Shown here: in pieces, positions 1 to 13,194 of the stretch
Numbering within the stretch: position 1 is the stretch's first letter
How the letters are laid out: each line of letters opens with the position of its first letter
Source of the DNA: Hamiltosporidium tvaerminnensis
Taxonomy: Eukaryota; Microsporidia; Dubosqiidae
Assembly: GCA_022605425.2 (NCBI GenBank)
Contig: CM061248.1
Coordinates: 682,001-746,000 of the forward strand
Length of the DNA stretch: 64,000 nt
Reading direction: 5' to 3'
Made by a program: the position numbers and the translations under genes
Notes under the pieces: model-generated
What the model was told of the DNA's origin: nothing
Databases searched by the model: none
Seen by the model: only the letters and a program-made list of their open reading frames with translations

Positions 1-190
1 CATATGATGAATACATTTTAAAAATAATAATTTTTAATTTATATGATGAATACATTTTAAAAATAATAATTTTTAATTTAAGAAAGGAATAAAATACTGA
101 ATAACTGGTATAAAACATATGATGAATACATTTTAAAAATAATAATTTCTAATTTAAGAAAAGAACAATGTAACCGTATAACTGGTATTA
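1..190. repeat. Short tandem repeat, 39-bp unit
   Basis: A 39-bp unit beginning ATATGATGAATACATTTTA occurs at 2-40, 41-79 and 117-155. The second and third copies also share the following spacer (AAGAAA..., ending in ATAACTGGTAT), so the larger period is about 76 bp. The window begins inside the array, so the true copy number is unknown. No coding potential is seen. Confidence 0.85.
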
Positions 191-1144
191 AGATAGTGGT
201 TTATATATTATAAAATATAATTATTTTTAAAAATACGTCATATTTTCTTCTTCTTTTTCTTCTAAATTAAATATTTTTTTATTGCTAATTTCTTTATAAT
301 ACTGGTATTCGGTATTAATAGAGATTAATTGAAATAATTACAATATTATCTAGATTTTAATAATTTATACAGATATATCTTTGAAGGTGGAATTCTTTAT
401 ATATTTTTAATTTCATAATTTATGTGATATGTGTTTTTGATTGTGGCTGTAGTTAGAATCTAATTTATACGTATCTCTGAGTTTATATGCTTGTTTTGGT
501 TGGTGTGTATCTTCTTTAAAATTTAATTTTTTTTAGTAGCTTTGCTCTTAACCCGATATGGTTTTTGCGGTTTTCAAACTTAAATACATTCAGAGTGGAT
601 ATATTCTATATCAGACAAAACTAAATTCTCATGAACATAGTTTTAGTACTCTGACATATAACTATATCTCTATTTTGACTGTTTCTTAATCAATCTTACA
701 ATATATCTGTAAGATACTTGTTTAAAAGACATTCTTAATTATTAAATATAAAAATCGTGTTCTTAGAAGTTTACAATAAGATTTTTGATTTTTTCGCCAA
801 AATTTTCTTAGAATGTCTATATATCTCAACAACCATTGAAATATTTAATGTTGATCTTACCGAGGAACCGAAAATAATACTAAACGAATATTCGGAATTA
901 GAAGTGTAAATTATGTTGGTTAAAGAGACAAAGAAAATATATAAAAGAATTAAAATTGTTTTAATCTGAATTTTATTAATTAAATCTTGTATTTTCAATA
1001 CAAATTTGAACTAATAAATATATTACTGCAAAGGTGCAGAGCTATCATATTTAGTATCGATAGTACTTTCTATACATTTATTTTTACCATTTCTTAGACA
1101 ATGATAATTTTTTTTTAATGAATATAATATTTTTATATACTTAC
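191..1144. other. AT-rich stretch without a recognised gene
   Basis: No supported gene is seen. A 75-codon open frame on the minus strand (771-998) opens only with TTG, has a hydrophobic N-terminal segment and no CCC motif upstream; I treat it as chance or a remnant. Confidence 0.5.
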
Positions 1145-1262
1145 ATACTTATTCAATTCCTCTTTAACCTCTGATGTCGAATAAACAATGTAAAGTTTAC
1201 CATTTGTTTCTTTTAATCAGTTGTAACTCGGGATTATACGTGTTTGGCCTATAGATCCTGAA
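1145..1262 (-). repeat. Family B dispersed repeat, partial copy
   Basis: Read on the minus strand this fragment holds the distal part of family B: the block resembling TATAGGCCAA...TACAACTGATTAAAAG, then a degraded GACACCGAGAGGTAAAAG block and the AAGTATGTAAGT-type tail. The shared head is missing. The same order of blocks occurs at 3720-3944, 36635-36866, 50543-50775 and 55895-56114. Confidence 0.7.
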
Positions 1263-2220
1263 CTTTTTCAGAAATTTAAAATTTAAGAATTATGTAAATT
1301 TACTGCACTGAAGAATAAATAAAATTCCGTTTTTTAAGTATTTCTTGTATTCTCTCTTCAAAATAACAAAAATATTTTTTAAATCTCTTAAAAAAATCAA
1401 TGTTTTGATTTTTAATTTATCGAGTTAAAAAATATTTTTGTGGTTTTTTTTACAATAATTTCTACTAAAATACAAATTTTACAAATTAAAAAAATATCTA
1501 TTTTCTCTAAATTGACAAGTTATTTTCAAAATCAATATTTTTGTAGGAGAAAAATTTAAAAACTAAGAGGTATATATCCGCTGTATTTATAAGAACACAA
1601 TAAACCCAATTATTTCCAATAATCTTTAATAATTCTTATGTATTTATAAACTTTGCGGTAATTTAGTCGCATCAAATATAATATTTTGCCCGAAGGTTGA
1701 AATTTTGCATAGTATGATATTTTGAATTAGCAATAACTTGCTAAACCGTTTATATATGTTCTTCCTGCTGAATACTAGCTTTTATCATAATGGGAATAAA
1801 CCTATAGATTATTTTATGATGTTATAAAAAACATCAATTCAACTCGAAGCAGTAAATAGGCAAAATTTGATTAGATATTAATCGTGCCTTCCATAAACCT
1901 CCGATGATATACCGCCCATAACATCCAAGACTAAAAAACCTCCAATACACAAATATATTTTAATAGGACACCCCCATTTCAATGCATCGAGTTAACTATT
2001 ATCTCTATCTAAGGGAAGACCTAGCCTATTTTCTATTTTGATAGATGATATGGTTCCAGAATAAAGTCAATATTTATACTTTTTCGTGATGGAAACCAAT
2101 ATTTTTAGAGTAAAAATAAATATCTCAATACAATAACAACAATATGAAGTTGGTAAATAAACGTAAGCAAAATTAAAAAAAGGATCACAGAAAAATCTTA
2201 GAACTTAAATAAAACTAAAG
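1263..2220. other. AT-rich stretch without a recognised gene
   Basis: No ORF with a supported start, no RNA gene and no recognised repeat is seen here. Confidence 0.5.
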
Positions 2221-2276
2221 AAATAAAGAAATAAAGAAATAAAGAAATAAAGAAATAAAGAAATAAAGAAATAAAG
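2221..2276. repeat. Microsatellite (AAATAAAG)7
   Basis: Seven perfect copies of the octamer AAATAAAG run without interruption, preceded by a partial unit (AAAG). The perfect units suggest recent slippage. Confidence 0.95.
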
Positions 2277-2769
2277 AAAATAAAAAGAATTAATTTGCAT
2301 TAATTTAAGTTTTTATATGTCTGCTTTATATCTTCTCTCTAGATTTTTTTACCAGTCCTTTACATATGACTCTTATTCCATATTTTAATCTAACAATTTC
2401 AAAGAAAATAAGACGAAAGCTACTAAACTATATTTTTTTGTAAAAATAACTAAATGCTTCAACTATATTTGTTTTTTCCTCTTTTTCTCAATATGCTTTT
2501 ACTTTTCTTTGTGCAATTTGACAATAAATTAAAATCTAGAAAAAAAAAGAGGGAGGCAAAATAGCCTAAGAAATATATTTTAAAACCCCCAAGTAATTTT
2601 CGGAGTTTGTCTTTTGGCATTCGGTAAAAAAATTTTGTGTGGGTAAATTTTATACTTTAAATAAAATACTAATAAACTTGCTTAATTAAGGTAATAATTA
2701 CAACTTCGTGAATATATATCCCATCGTTTTGAAACGTAACATATGATTTATTGTTTATCCGTCATTGAA
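2277..2769. other. AT-rich stretch, nothing recognised
   Basis: I see no gene or repeat that I can support between the microsatellite and the decayed family A element. Confidence 0.4.
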
Positions 2770-3422
2770 AAGATTCTATTTAAATCTATGCCTGATATCC
2801 CAACACTCCATCTATAACTCATACGATATCTACAACTCAAAGTTTTTAGTATGTTGGGGTGTAGAACACATTCCAAAGGCCAAAAAGTTGTCATAGGTTT
2901 GTAAATTTTCGTTTACTAGAGTATGATCGCAGTTAGAAACTTCTTGGACCCTCGCAGGAATAGCAGCATTACTATCTACACTACACACTCCGAACTAAAT
3001 AATATTACAGCTAAGATATATCTCGCGACTTACATGAGATATATTTAGATTCTGCAATGCCATATTTACAGGTATAGCTATTACTTAAATTTCTTCTTTT
3101 TAAATGGAAGTTTCTTTCATATCACCTAGGCAATAATTCTAATAAACTGGTGAGAAAGGCTAGGTTTTCATGTTTTCACATGTAAATTATCTATAACTTT
3201 AGCCGTAGTTCCATATCTAAGCGCATTAAAAAAACTTTAAACTTCTTTTTAGAAAAGTTTTAGCATTTACCTTCTTCTCTTTCTACGAATTCACAGGAAC
3301 GACCGAAGATATGTGTGGTTTTTATTCCATCAAAAATCTAAACAAAGATTTCCACACCGATTCTAACTAATAGTTGACAACTAAATGTCTTTTTAAAATA
3401 GTTATCCTACCTTCACAAAGAT
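2770..3422 (-). repeat. Family A dispersed repeat, decayed copy
   Basis: On the minus strand the fragment follows the order of the well-preserved A copies (11418-12133 and 47134-47873): head with GATAACTATTTT, the ACACATATCTTCGGTCG block, the hairpin region (CATGTGAAAACATG), CTAGCCTTTCTCACCAG, and the block aligned to TTGGGGT near the distal end. Substitutions and small indels are everywhere. It is non-coding. Confidence 0.75.
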
Positions 3423-3719
3423 GAATGAAAAAAATTGAAGATAGAATACGATTTATTTATTTTTTCGTTCTTTTTTTTATTTTTCCGTTTTTTGCTTTTG
3501 TCAATGTTTGAAAAGCAAATAAATAATGTAAACATGCTTGATCTTTTGACTTAACAATTAAATTACTGTAAATTATTCATAATATTTTCTATTTCTTATC
3601 GTTTTATATTGCATTATATATATAAAAAAGTATAAAGTAACAACAATGCCAAAGATTGTGAGATTTAAAAATACAGAAAAAAGTGAAATTTAAAAATTAC
3701 TTATCTAATTACTTATTAG

Positions 3720-3944
3720 ATTTCATTCTCTTTTACCTCTCGGTTTCGAGGATGAACAACTGGAAATTTTCGAATTGTTTCTTTTAATATGTTTTAACTC
3801 AGGATTATAGCGGATTGGCCTATAAATCAAATGTAATTTATATCCCACCAAAATGTATGACAACGATTTTCACATCAATTTTACACACTCATTGCTAAGC
3901 AGATATTTTTATTGTGGTTATCTTCTCTCCACCCTAAAATATAC
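3720..3944 (-). repeat. Family B dispersed repeat, short form
   Basis: On the minus strand it begins AGGGTGGAGAGAAGATAACC, the head shared with family A, continues through ATATAAATTACATTTGATTT and GGCCAATCCGC, and ends with CGAAACCGAGAGGTAAAAG followed by an A/T-rich AAGTAATTAGATAAGTAA tail. Compared with 35845-36255 it lacks the central segment. Confidence 0.8.
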
Positions 3945-6900
3945 AAAATATTTAAAAAACAGTCACTAGTCTGCTAAGTGTTCTAAAAAAACGAAGAGAT
4001 CTTTAGGCAGAAAGTTAAACATTTTCTTAGTGCGAAAATGATTTTACTTTCAAGAGGTCGATAATCAATATGTTTCGTTTTTGCGTAATTAACAACATAT
4101 ATCGAGCATACTATAAAAAAGAGTACGTTGTTGCATATATCAGTGATTCTAAAATATCTGTATGATTCACAAAAATACTATGATATTCTCAAAGCTTAAA
4201 AAGGAGAAGATGTTTAATCTTGTGGAATATGCGACATATTCATTGCTTTGAAAACGTTCTAGTCGAATATTAAACCATCTTAGTAAAAACATGAGCTTTT
4301 ATTAGACCATGAGAAACCGGGAGTTACAGTGACCAAAAAAATCAACTTTGGTGCTTTCCCAATGTATTTGTCCCATTTATAAAATATTAGAGAGTTTTAG
4401 GTTGACAACTTAGACTTCCAATTTCGACAAAAGACTAATTCAAATTTTGTTTGATAATTTTGATGTCCATAAAAATATGACTTGAAATACGCTGTAAATT
4501 CAAAAATATATTTCTTGAAACTTATTTCATCAAATTCAGAACAAAATTATACATAGAAGACCATTTGATACAAAAGCTTAATACCAAGACAAACGTGTAA
4601 ATTAGATCAAAAGGAGCTATTGAACTAATAGACATACAATCCAGGTGAAAAAAATATGAAGAGAGTCTCATAAAGATGTTGTTTAAAAATATGGCTTTAT
4701 ATACAACAAAAATTATCTATATTATGCTTCTTTTCAGACAACCAGGTTTTAATAATCTAATTTCTAGAAGTATAACAACCAAAAACAAAGCCTGTTTGAT
4801 GGTATATATCCGAATCGGATAAATCCCTGTCCCTTGATAAGAAATGAAAGTATGTAGAGAAATGTGTGGTTTTTGCATATAACTCCTCGCTCTTCTTCTG
4901 TTCTGTTGTAAGGCTCTCGGATTTATATTTCGGTCAGTTTCAAGCATATTTTTTTAACGGATTTGAAATTTATTCTCTTTAAATGTTTTATTTTTTCTTT
5001 AAATCTCTAATCGACTAGATCTTAAGAGGAAATGTGTTTCTTAGCAATTATTAAAACTGAAATTCCTGATAAATATTAGGAAGCATAAAGATTCCATCGA
5101 TGCGCATTAAATGTGTTGAAAGAGTAACTCTTAAAACCATCATATACTTATAATAATTGTTGCGAATATAGCTCATAATTTTTTAATCATAGAAAAAAAT
5201 TACCGAGAATATTTTCGAATTGCATCCCAAAACATTTATCCATTAGAAGCCGACTCTTCCTAAAAAACTTAAGAAATGGGAAAAAAAGACTGAAAAAGCA
5301 CAATGTAACTTCTTTTGCTTCAATAAAACTTTTCTATTGCCCGTTATTTTGATTAAAAACATGTTTAAGTAAAAATTTCTGAATCTGACAAAGATTGGTT
5401 TTAGAGGCAAAATAAAACATATTTACATCCAATGGTTTTTAAATTGTAATATTCCATTTTCACATTGTCAAATTTGTAAAAATCCACCTTATTTTATATA
5501 TTAAAGTTTTAAATTATTTTTTTTGAGGTCATATATTTATCAAAAGTATATAAGCGTGTTTCGGCTTGGATCGCTTGAATTTAAGGGAGAAATTGATTCT
5601 TTTTATAAATGCCCATAGTTTGCAAAGTCGAATCAATTGAATATTAAAAGAAAATTTATAGAGTAGCTTAAAATAACCAGGGTTCAAAAAAAATGGTAGA
5701 AATAGTGGAGGATATAAAAATATATAAGAAATATGAAAGAAGGGTTATAATAAATAATGGAGGTCCTAGCAAATGAGCGGTTTATCAAACCGTGATATTT
5801 TATATTAACGTGACATGCGAATTTTAATATTGTCTGAAATAAAATATTTATTACAGTTTTATAAAAAAATGAGAATACCTAGGTATAAAAGACACTATTT
5901 CATTAGATAATACGTGTTTCCTCTATGTGATTCCGAGGATTTTTCAGTTTGTTTAGATTAGTTTTTATAAAAATGTCTGCAAAACTAACAGGTATTTTTT
6001 TCATGTATCTTCTGCAACTTTTAATTGAATCTGTTTTATTTTACATCCGATTTTTTTAATTCTTATTACCTTAAAGATATATTATCAATTGCACTAGGAT
6101 AGGAGAAGTAAGTCGGGTTTTTTAATATTCGATTTCGTTCTTTTAAAAAATACTTTTTGTATGCCATGCTGTATTGATAGATGCGTTATCTTGTTAACAA
6201 ATTACATTTCGATTTATTAAGATTGAGTATAATTTAAAACGCTTTCAACGAAAAGGCAAATATATCATTCAGTATCTAATTTAGTTCCAATGATAGAATT
6301 TTTTTACTTCATTTATATGGTACAAATACAATACTATGATAACGCACCACAAAATTTTTTGGTCTTAATTATATTTGTAAGTTTGACTCTTGCGCAGAAA
6401 TCGCAAAATTTCCGGAATCATATTATTCCATGTATTTTGAATCGACAACCATCCTAATTATGAAAATTCCGAATTTATTTATGGTAAAATTCTTCACATT
6501 TTTGCAATTTCTACTCGTATCACCTTGTGTCTAGGATAAAGGAAAAACTTAAAAGGTAGGCTGGTGTATACAAAACCACTATTCCGAAGAATGCGATTAA
6601 TTTCTCATTGATATTCATTCTTTCAGCCTCATAAATTTTCTCAGAGAACTTTTTTGACGATAAATTAATATTTTCTAGATAATTTATTTGAAATATTCGA
6701 TTTGAGATATTTCGAGGGCTTTTTAAGCAGTAAACTATTGAAAAATATTACATTCTTTGTTTTAAAATTTTTGGATTATTTTTAGCATCTTTCTCCGAGA
6801 AATTACGGTTTTTAATAATTTCATTAACTAAAATTTTTCTATTTTAAATTCTAATAAAAGCATTTGATTTGTGCTCTAACTGTGAGGATCCAACGGAAGC

Positions 6901-7770
6901 TAATCTAAGCTACTTATTATCCAAAAACTTACCAGTTATTTAACTAAACTAGTGCATCTTTTTAAAGCCAGATTTCTGGAGGCTTCGAATTAGCACCAAA
7001 AAATATATATATTTCAATGAAAGTACATTTAGTTGTTACCAACTTATAAAATCGTAAACTTATGCCGTTCGATATACAATTATCCATAATTCATATTCTG
7101 AAGTTAAATGGTTTTGCATCCAAATAAATTTTTAAAAAAGAACAAGAATAATTGTTTTGGGAACTTTAAATTTAATGGTTTTTGTTAGTATTAAAATACA
7201 TATTTAAAAAAACTAAAAACTTTTAAATTTTGTGTTTTAGAAAAAAGATTTTACATAAAATCATCAATTAATGTAATATGGACTTTTCAACAACCTTTGA
7301 AGAACGTTTATAAAAAATCATATCATATTGTTTTTGATATTCTAGTTTTGATTGAAAAAAATCATAAATCTTTTTTTAGTAAATGAAAAAATATTTTTTT
7401 TTTTCAAATTTCAAATTAAGAGAACAATACTATTTATGACATTATTTTTACTGATATGCTATTTAACGGTATAATTATATCTAAATATTATAATTTTTTG
7501 TTACAACAACATATTCTTTTTAATATAATATCACAATGCATAATTTGATCGGTTTGGTCTCGATAGAATATCTGCTAATAACTTTATATTCATATAATTA
7601 TTCACTGGCTTGTTGGATATATCATATAATACCATTAAACTTATTCGAATAAAATTAATTTGATTTACAAAAAATTTTATAGAAATATTATATTGAAAAA
7701 AATAAAAACAGAAAGCATCGAAGCAAGCCAATTATATGAAGTGATTTGCTCCATTAAATATATTTGTTGG
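3945..7770. other. Gene-free AT-rich stretch; possible B remnant near 4700-4950
   Basis: No gene is supported. On the minus strand around 4880-4950 the string TTACAACAGAACAGAAGAAG resembles the TTACAACAGATTAAAAGAAG block of family B, so 4700-4950 may be an old B copy (confidence about 0.3). The 76-codon minus-strand frame there would then be a by-product of the repeat. Confidence 0.4.
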
Positions 7771-7776
7771 AAAAAA

Positions 7777-7779
7777 CCC
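7777..7779 (+). promoter_or_regulatory. CCC motif upstream of LRR pseudogene
   Basis: A CCC trinucleotide lies 23 bases before the ATG at 7803 and 10 bases before an out-of-frame ATG at 7790. CCC-like motifs close to the start codon are a known feature of microsporidian genes. In this dead gene it is only a relic. Confidence 0.45.
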
Positions 7780-7802
7780 TTACATTTCAATGCTAAGAAA
7801 CA

Positions 7803-10408
7803 ATGAACCGTCATTTTATTGTAAATTTGATAAAAAAAAAAGAAAAGAATCAAGAAATCAGAAAAATATATTCATCTAAATACTGGTACATCATAGAAAT
7901 ACTTTCAAAAATTTTTATCTTTTTCAAATTTCTTAGCTTAATCGATTGTTTTGATATAGAAGTTATCTTTTCAGACGAAGCCGAAAATCTACAGTTATAT
8001 GAAAACCCCGAGTCTGGATTTTCGGGCAACATTGATAATACAAGTAATATATGCTGCCGAGATACGATAGGAATGCCCAAAACAAAAGCGAAAGACGTTT
8101 CAATCGCTAAAAATACGCTAAATAATGTATATGAAAAAGATTGTGTATCTATAGATTCCGGAAAAGGTAGGAAAGAACGTCAAAATGCGAACAATAAAAG
8201 AAAATTTGATTCTGACATGTCTAAATCCAAAAAAACATATGTTACTATCAATGAAAAGGCAGAAAGTACATTGGATCACGATCAGTATCAACCTTTAGAT
8301 CTGTCTTGTAAGAAAAAATTCAAATTTGCAAAGCGAAATGAAGATAGAAACAAAGAATGGATAATAATAAGTCAAAATAGTTTAGTTTTCGATTATTCGG
8401 ATGAATTTAAGATTCGATCTGAATATTTTGATGCCGCAATCAATCCAAAATATAGTATTCGGAACTTTACAAATTTAAAAATTGACATTCAAACATTTAA
8501 AATTTTCCTTTATGTTTTACGTTTCGGCTATAATATAAAGTTTTTGGAATTAGAAACGGAAAAATTCGAAGTTTTTTTGGAACTTTTTTATGATTTACAG
8601 TGTTACGCAGAATCGGATATCATACGTAATTTATATAAAAATATGTTTTCGGGCTTGAGAAACAGCAACGGTAGTTTGGATAAAAATATTGGCAAGAAAA
8701 AATTTGAAAATATATTATTAATTCCGAATTTATTATGCTTGCCTTTTCTAAATGCCCTCTTTGATACCATTGATGTGAAATATGATGAAAATACGAAGGA
8801 ATTATCGTTTTTGAAACGAACAAATCAAAAAAAGTTGAATTTCTTTGATAGAAAAGAAATTAATGAAATAATAATACGTACTACACCAGAAATACTGATG
8901 CTATTAAATGATGCCTCGGGTAATAACATCGTTTTATTGCAACAGCTCATATCAAATTTCAAAATAAATGGAATCAAAATATCTCACGATAATATATATT
9001 ATTCTGAGTCAGAATACAATAACAAAGCTTCTATGTATGAATATTCAATCCAGACATTACCGTTGTCAAACAAGAGTGATTCTTCACTTCTAATAACCTC
9101 GATCTTAAACAAAAATTATTTTAAAATTAAATTTTTAGAGCTAGAACGAGTAAACATTTCGGAAACTGATATTTTATTTGTGCAACAATTTATCGAATTA
9201 GAATCATTGATGCTCTATAAATGCGCTATTCCCCCAAGAAGTCATTTTTTATGGAGGATATTTTCCTTTTACCAAAAATTAGTAACTTTGAAAATCCGTG
9301 GTTTTGTTTTATCAATAACATTTTTTAAAAAATTACATTCTTCTAAGATAGAATCACTGGACCTTTCATACTCTTCATTCGACAAAAATACTAGTAAACT
9401 CTACGAATATTCTAATGGATTGAATTCATTGCGTGAGTTATGGCTCGATAATTCTGAATTTAGGTTATAAAGTCTTAAAATTCTTGTTAATATCGAAGAA
9501 ACTAGAATTCTTGAGTTGGAAAAATGCTGATTTAAATGACTTATAACTTCGGTAAAACTTGTTTTTTTCCTTGGAGAGATTTGAACAAAAATGTCAGCAA
9601 TGTTAATTCCGGCTGTTTTCAACTCAAAATCCTGTTACTACACAACATAAATTTACCATTTCTCTTGGAAATATTAAAGCAAAGCTTTCTACACTCTTCC
9701 ACTGCAAACTTTAGCTCTAAGTAAATGTTCAGTTAATTCTGCTGTCATGGAAAGTTTGAAAGAATTTACACATTTGAAAACCTTAAAACTCTGTGATTTA
9801 ACTCAAGGTCTAAAATTTTCATCTGATATGAAATATTTGTTTGAATATTCATTAATTTCTATTGATATATCAAATTCTGAATTTATACAAGATGATATAA
9901 CAATATTCTTGAAACAGTTTAAATGTTTAAAAAAATTAAGAATTTCTAACTCTAAGCATAAAAAGAAATCTTAGAATTAATTGCGGTAGATTCTAATTTT
10001 TTTTCATTAGAAGAATTAGATATCGCTAAAAATATATTCTCTGTTTATGAGTTGGACAGGCTAAGTCAGATGAAGAATCTTAAATGCCTTTTAATTACCT
10101 TAGATAATTCTATTTATAAGGATTTTGTCAACCAAATGGGAAAAATGTATTTCGAAAATATGAACAAACTAGTTTTTATAAATACTGATATCACTAAGGA
10201 AATATTTCAATTAATAATGGAACAAACTTCATTAATAGATCTTAGTTTTGTAAATTCAAAATTAACCAATGACTTTTTTCCGATTTCAATTCTGGTTTCT
10301 TTGGAAAAACTAAAGCACATATATTTTATTAATTCAACAATTTCCACTGAAATTAAAAGAAAATTAATGTGCTTGAAATTTTATGACATTACCGTTAGCT
10401 TTCAATAA
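7803..10408 (+). pseudogene. Leucine-rich protein family member, frameshifted pseudogene
   Basis: The first open part (7803-9470, 555 codons) matches the intact protein at 40856-43564 in the same order: a hydrophobic segment at residues about 28-50, a charged Lys-rich linker with NKRKFDSD, the block VFDYSDEFKIRSEYFD at about residue 193 (BTB-like region), then leucine-rich repeats such as LKFLELERVNISETD. At 9470 the frame closes; similarity resumes in another frame (GYKVLKFLLISKKLEFL) and then passes through open pieces at 9536-9724, 9747-9974 and 10052-10408, the last with IFQLIMEQTSLIDLSF matching IFQFIMEQPSVKHILF. At least three frame changes and one stop separate the pieces. A polyA run in the first codons makes the start uncertain (ATG 7803 or 7790). 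The ORF part could still give a truncated secreted product, but the whole is best read as a dead paralogue. Confidence 0.85.
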
Positions 10409-11417
10409 TTTTCTTATTAAAAGTTACTAAATTTTATTTTGAGAAAAGATTCTTATATATTTGATTTATTTTCTTTTACTGTATAATATTTTTTGTCTTT
10501 AAAACAATTTTCATTATCGTAAAAAGCTTTCATCAATAATTGGGGTTCATAGATAGACTATCATGATCTTTTTTTTAGATTTTGAGACTGTAGTCAAATA
10601 AATTATGTGAAATTTTATTATAAATAAGGCAAATAAGAAAAAACTTTGGTATTAAAAACAACTGGCGTTTTCTTCCGACAAATCGATACAATTTATTATA
10701 TTTTAATCGGTGTTTAAAGACAATCTCAAATTAAGAGATATCTCATTCTTTATTAATTACAACAAGGTACAATTTAAAAGATAAATTATAGAAATTTTAT
10801 ATGTCGAGACACAAAAAAAAGATAATTATATATATTTGATATAAACTGGCGTAATTTTTTAAGAAATAATAATGTTTTTTTGGAATTCTCGATTTTTGGA
10901 TTCCTGAATTATTAAACATGTCTCATTTCGATATTGACAAACATATTATTCAAAAATAAGTCCTAGGGTTTGTGGTTTAAAACCTGCTCGAAATTTACTT
11001 AATTATAAATAAACCGATATTTATTTAAGGGTTTATATTTTTAGAGCCTTGGTCATTGTGAAACTATAATAAACCAAAAATGCATGTTCTTTTTTTTTAA
11101 ATTAAATATTTTTTCAACGCCCAAGAATTTTGTTTTACATCGATACCTTGAATGAATAAACACATGAATACCGCATATGCTTGAATAAAGATAACACTTG
11201 TAAAGTAAGCATCAGAGTAAAAGTTAGAAAAATGATTTTTGTCTGTTCCTAAATTTCTTCTGTCCTGCAAAAGACTTTTTTTACTCTCTATCATGTCTGA
11301 AACAAAAAGGATGTTCTCATTTTTCGAGAAATTATAATAAATCAATTGTTTTCCGTGCCAAACAACTTTTGTGATTTATATATTATATATTTATAGATAT
11401 TGTTATTTCCGATCCAA
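10409..11417. other. AT-rich stretch without a recognised gene
   Basis: Downstream of the LRR pseudogene I find no supported ORF. An 82-codon minus-strand frame at 11097-11345 has no recognisable motif. Confidence 0.45.
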
Positions 11418-12133
11418 TGTGGAGGAAGGATAACCACATAAAAAACTTTCTGCTTGGCAATGAGTGTGTGAAACTGATATTAGGATCATTGTTTGAATTT
11501 TTCGTTTGAATGAAACCCTACTATATCTTCGGTTGTTCTGTGAGAGTTGTTATGAGGAGTGGTCTACGAAATAGCGAAACCTTTTCTACGAATTTATTTT
11601 AGTTTTTTATGTAACCAGATTGCAGACCGCAGCTGACCTCTTAGGTAATTACCATGTAAAAACATGGAAACCTAGCCTTGCTCACTCGAATTAGTTGACT
11701 TAGCGTCTGGGCGATATAAAAATAAAAACAACTAAAAGCCAGGAGAGCTAAGTAGCAGGTTATACCTGTTGGTATGACATTGCACTATCTAGGTGGGCCC
11801 ATGTAAGTCTCTGAAATATATCTTAGCTAGAAGTTTATTGGGTTCAGAAAGTGTAGAGTAAGTGCAATGCCGCATAGTCTAGGGGGAGCCCAGGGGGCTT
11901 CGGCCTTCGATCACACTCCATGCAACGAACATTAACGAACTCCGGACAACTGCCTCGCCTATTAATTAGGTTCTACACACCTGGTAGATAATGCTTTGAA
12001 ACGTAGGTATCGCAGGGGATACTGATGGAGTGTTGGGGTAGCATTATTTATGTTTAAACTAGAATTGTGTAAATGTCATGAAAACGAATGTAAAGCTTGC
12101 CACTGTTTTAAAAAGATGTGATACTTTTAAATA
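11418..12133 (+). repeat. Family A dispersed repeat, near-complete copy
   Basis: It runs from GTGGAGGAAGGATAACCACA to GTGATACTTTTAAATAAA, about 716 bp, and is clearly more GC-rich than its surroundings. It contains the perfect hairpin CCATGTAAAAACATGG (11652-11667), the block AGCAGGTTATACCTGTTGGT, and GGGGGAGCCCAGGGGGCTTC. It aligns over its full length with 47134-47873 on the other strand. All frames are broken, so it is a non-coding, presumably non-autonomous element. The mechanism is unknown: the ends are not TG...CA and no terminal inverted repeat is seen. The 3' end contains AATAAA. Confidence 0.85.
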
Positions 12134-13194
12134 AATACTATTTTTCCATTCATTTATCTTGAATACAAAGAACATTTAAGCAAGGAACTTGTTTTTTCTT
12201 AACCAAATAGAAATCAAGTTAAAAACACTTATATATCTATAAATTTAAATTTAAAACCAATAAAAATATATTGAAATCTGATTGAAAAATAGTGCGAAGT
12301 TCAGTTTTTAATGACAAAAATGAAAAAAGTTCCAAACATTGTTTGAAAAAAAACTATGAGTAATTGATACATATTTTATTATTCATTTGAAATAGTTCTT
12401 TGTGACTGAGCTGTTTAGATTCACCATGTATTTTTTATCAAAATACCTGTTCCCGTAAAGACTGTATTGTTGTAAAAAGATCAAGTGAGCTAATTTCGCC
12501 ATTTTATTGATGTTGGAGTTAGGTTAAAAAAAATCACCAGTATTAAATTCTCCAAGAACGTTTGTTTATTTCTTCTTCTGTAATTCAATATTTTAGCCTT
12601 TAAATTTATTGCCGACTTAAAAGAAAATTTTCCACCATTTTGGTATTAAAAGTTTTGTGTTCGTCGTAGAAAATTTTGGCCAAATATTTTATTATCCTCT
12701 TTTGAAGAATATAAAAGCTGGCTCATTCTATTCTGCATTTCATCTTCATAACTGCCGAATTACTTCAATAGAAGATCCTGCTTATCTTTTTTAGTTATTA
12801 TGCTTCTATTATGGAAACCGCTAGAATATGTCGTTGAAGAAAAACAAGAAAATATGTTTGGTTTCTTCTTTATGTCTTTACTCAAAAAACCACATCTTTT
12901 TTAAACCTAGGTATAAAGTATATTGTTTTAATGACATAAATACCTTTCAATGTTTGATATGTATAAATTCACCCTAATACTTCATTAATATCACCTATAA
13001 TACATACAACATTAAAGTTTTCTTGTACATGTATGCTAGAACACATTTCATGGGCAGCTAGTGCACATATTTTGTTAATATCAGTCGATTGGAATTTGAT
13101 CACAAGTCTAACTAGCTGTGGGCACCCAAAATCAGCAAGTTCCTATTACTTTATACATTTTTAAACAAATATAAATCTATTTAAGATATATTTA
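12134..13194. other. AT-rich stretch without a recognised gene
   Basis: Nothing supported is seen between two family A copies. Confidence 0.4.

Noticed and set aside
771-998. 75-codon minus-strand ORF with a signal-peptide-like start
   Set aside because: TTG start, no CCC motif, and only vague resemblance to the N-terminus of the LRR family.
11418-12133. Family A as a solo LTR
   Set aside because: Ends are not TG...CA, no 4-6-bp TSD was found, no internal retrovirus-like region flanks any copy, and the head is shared with the otherwise different family B.
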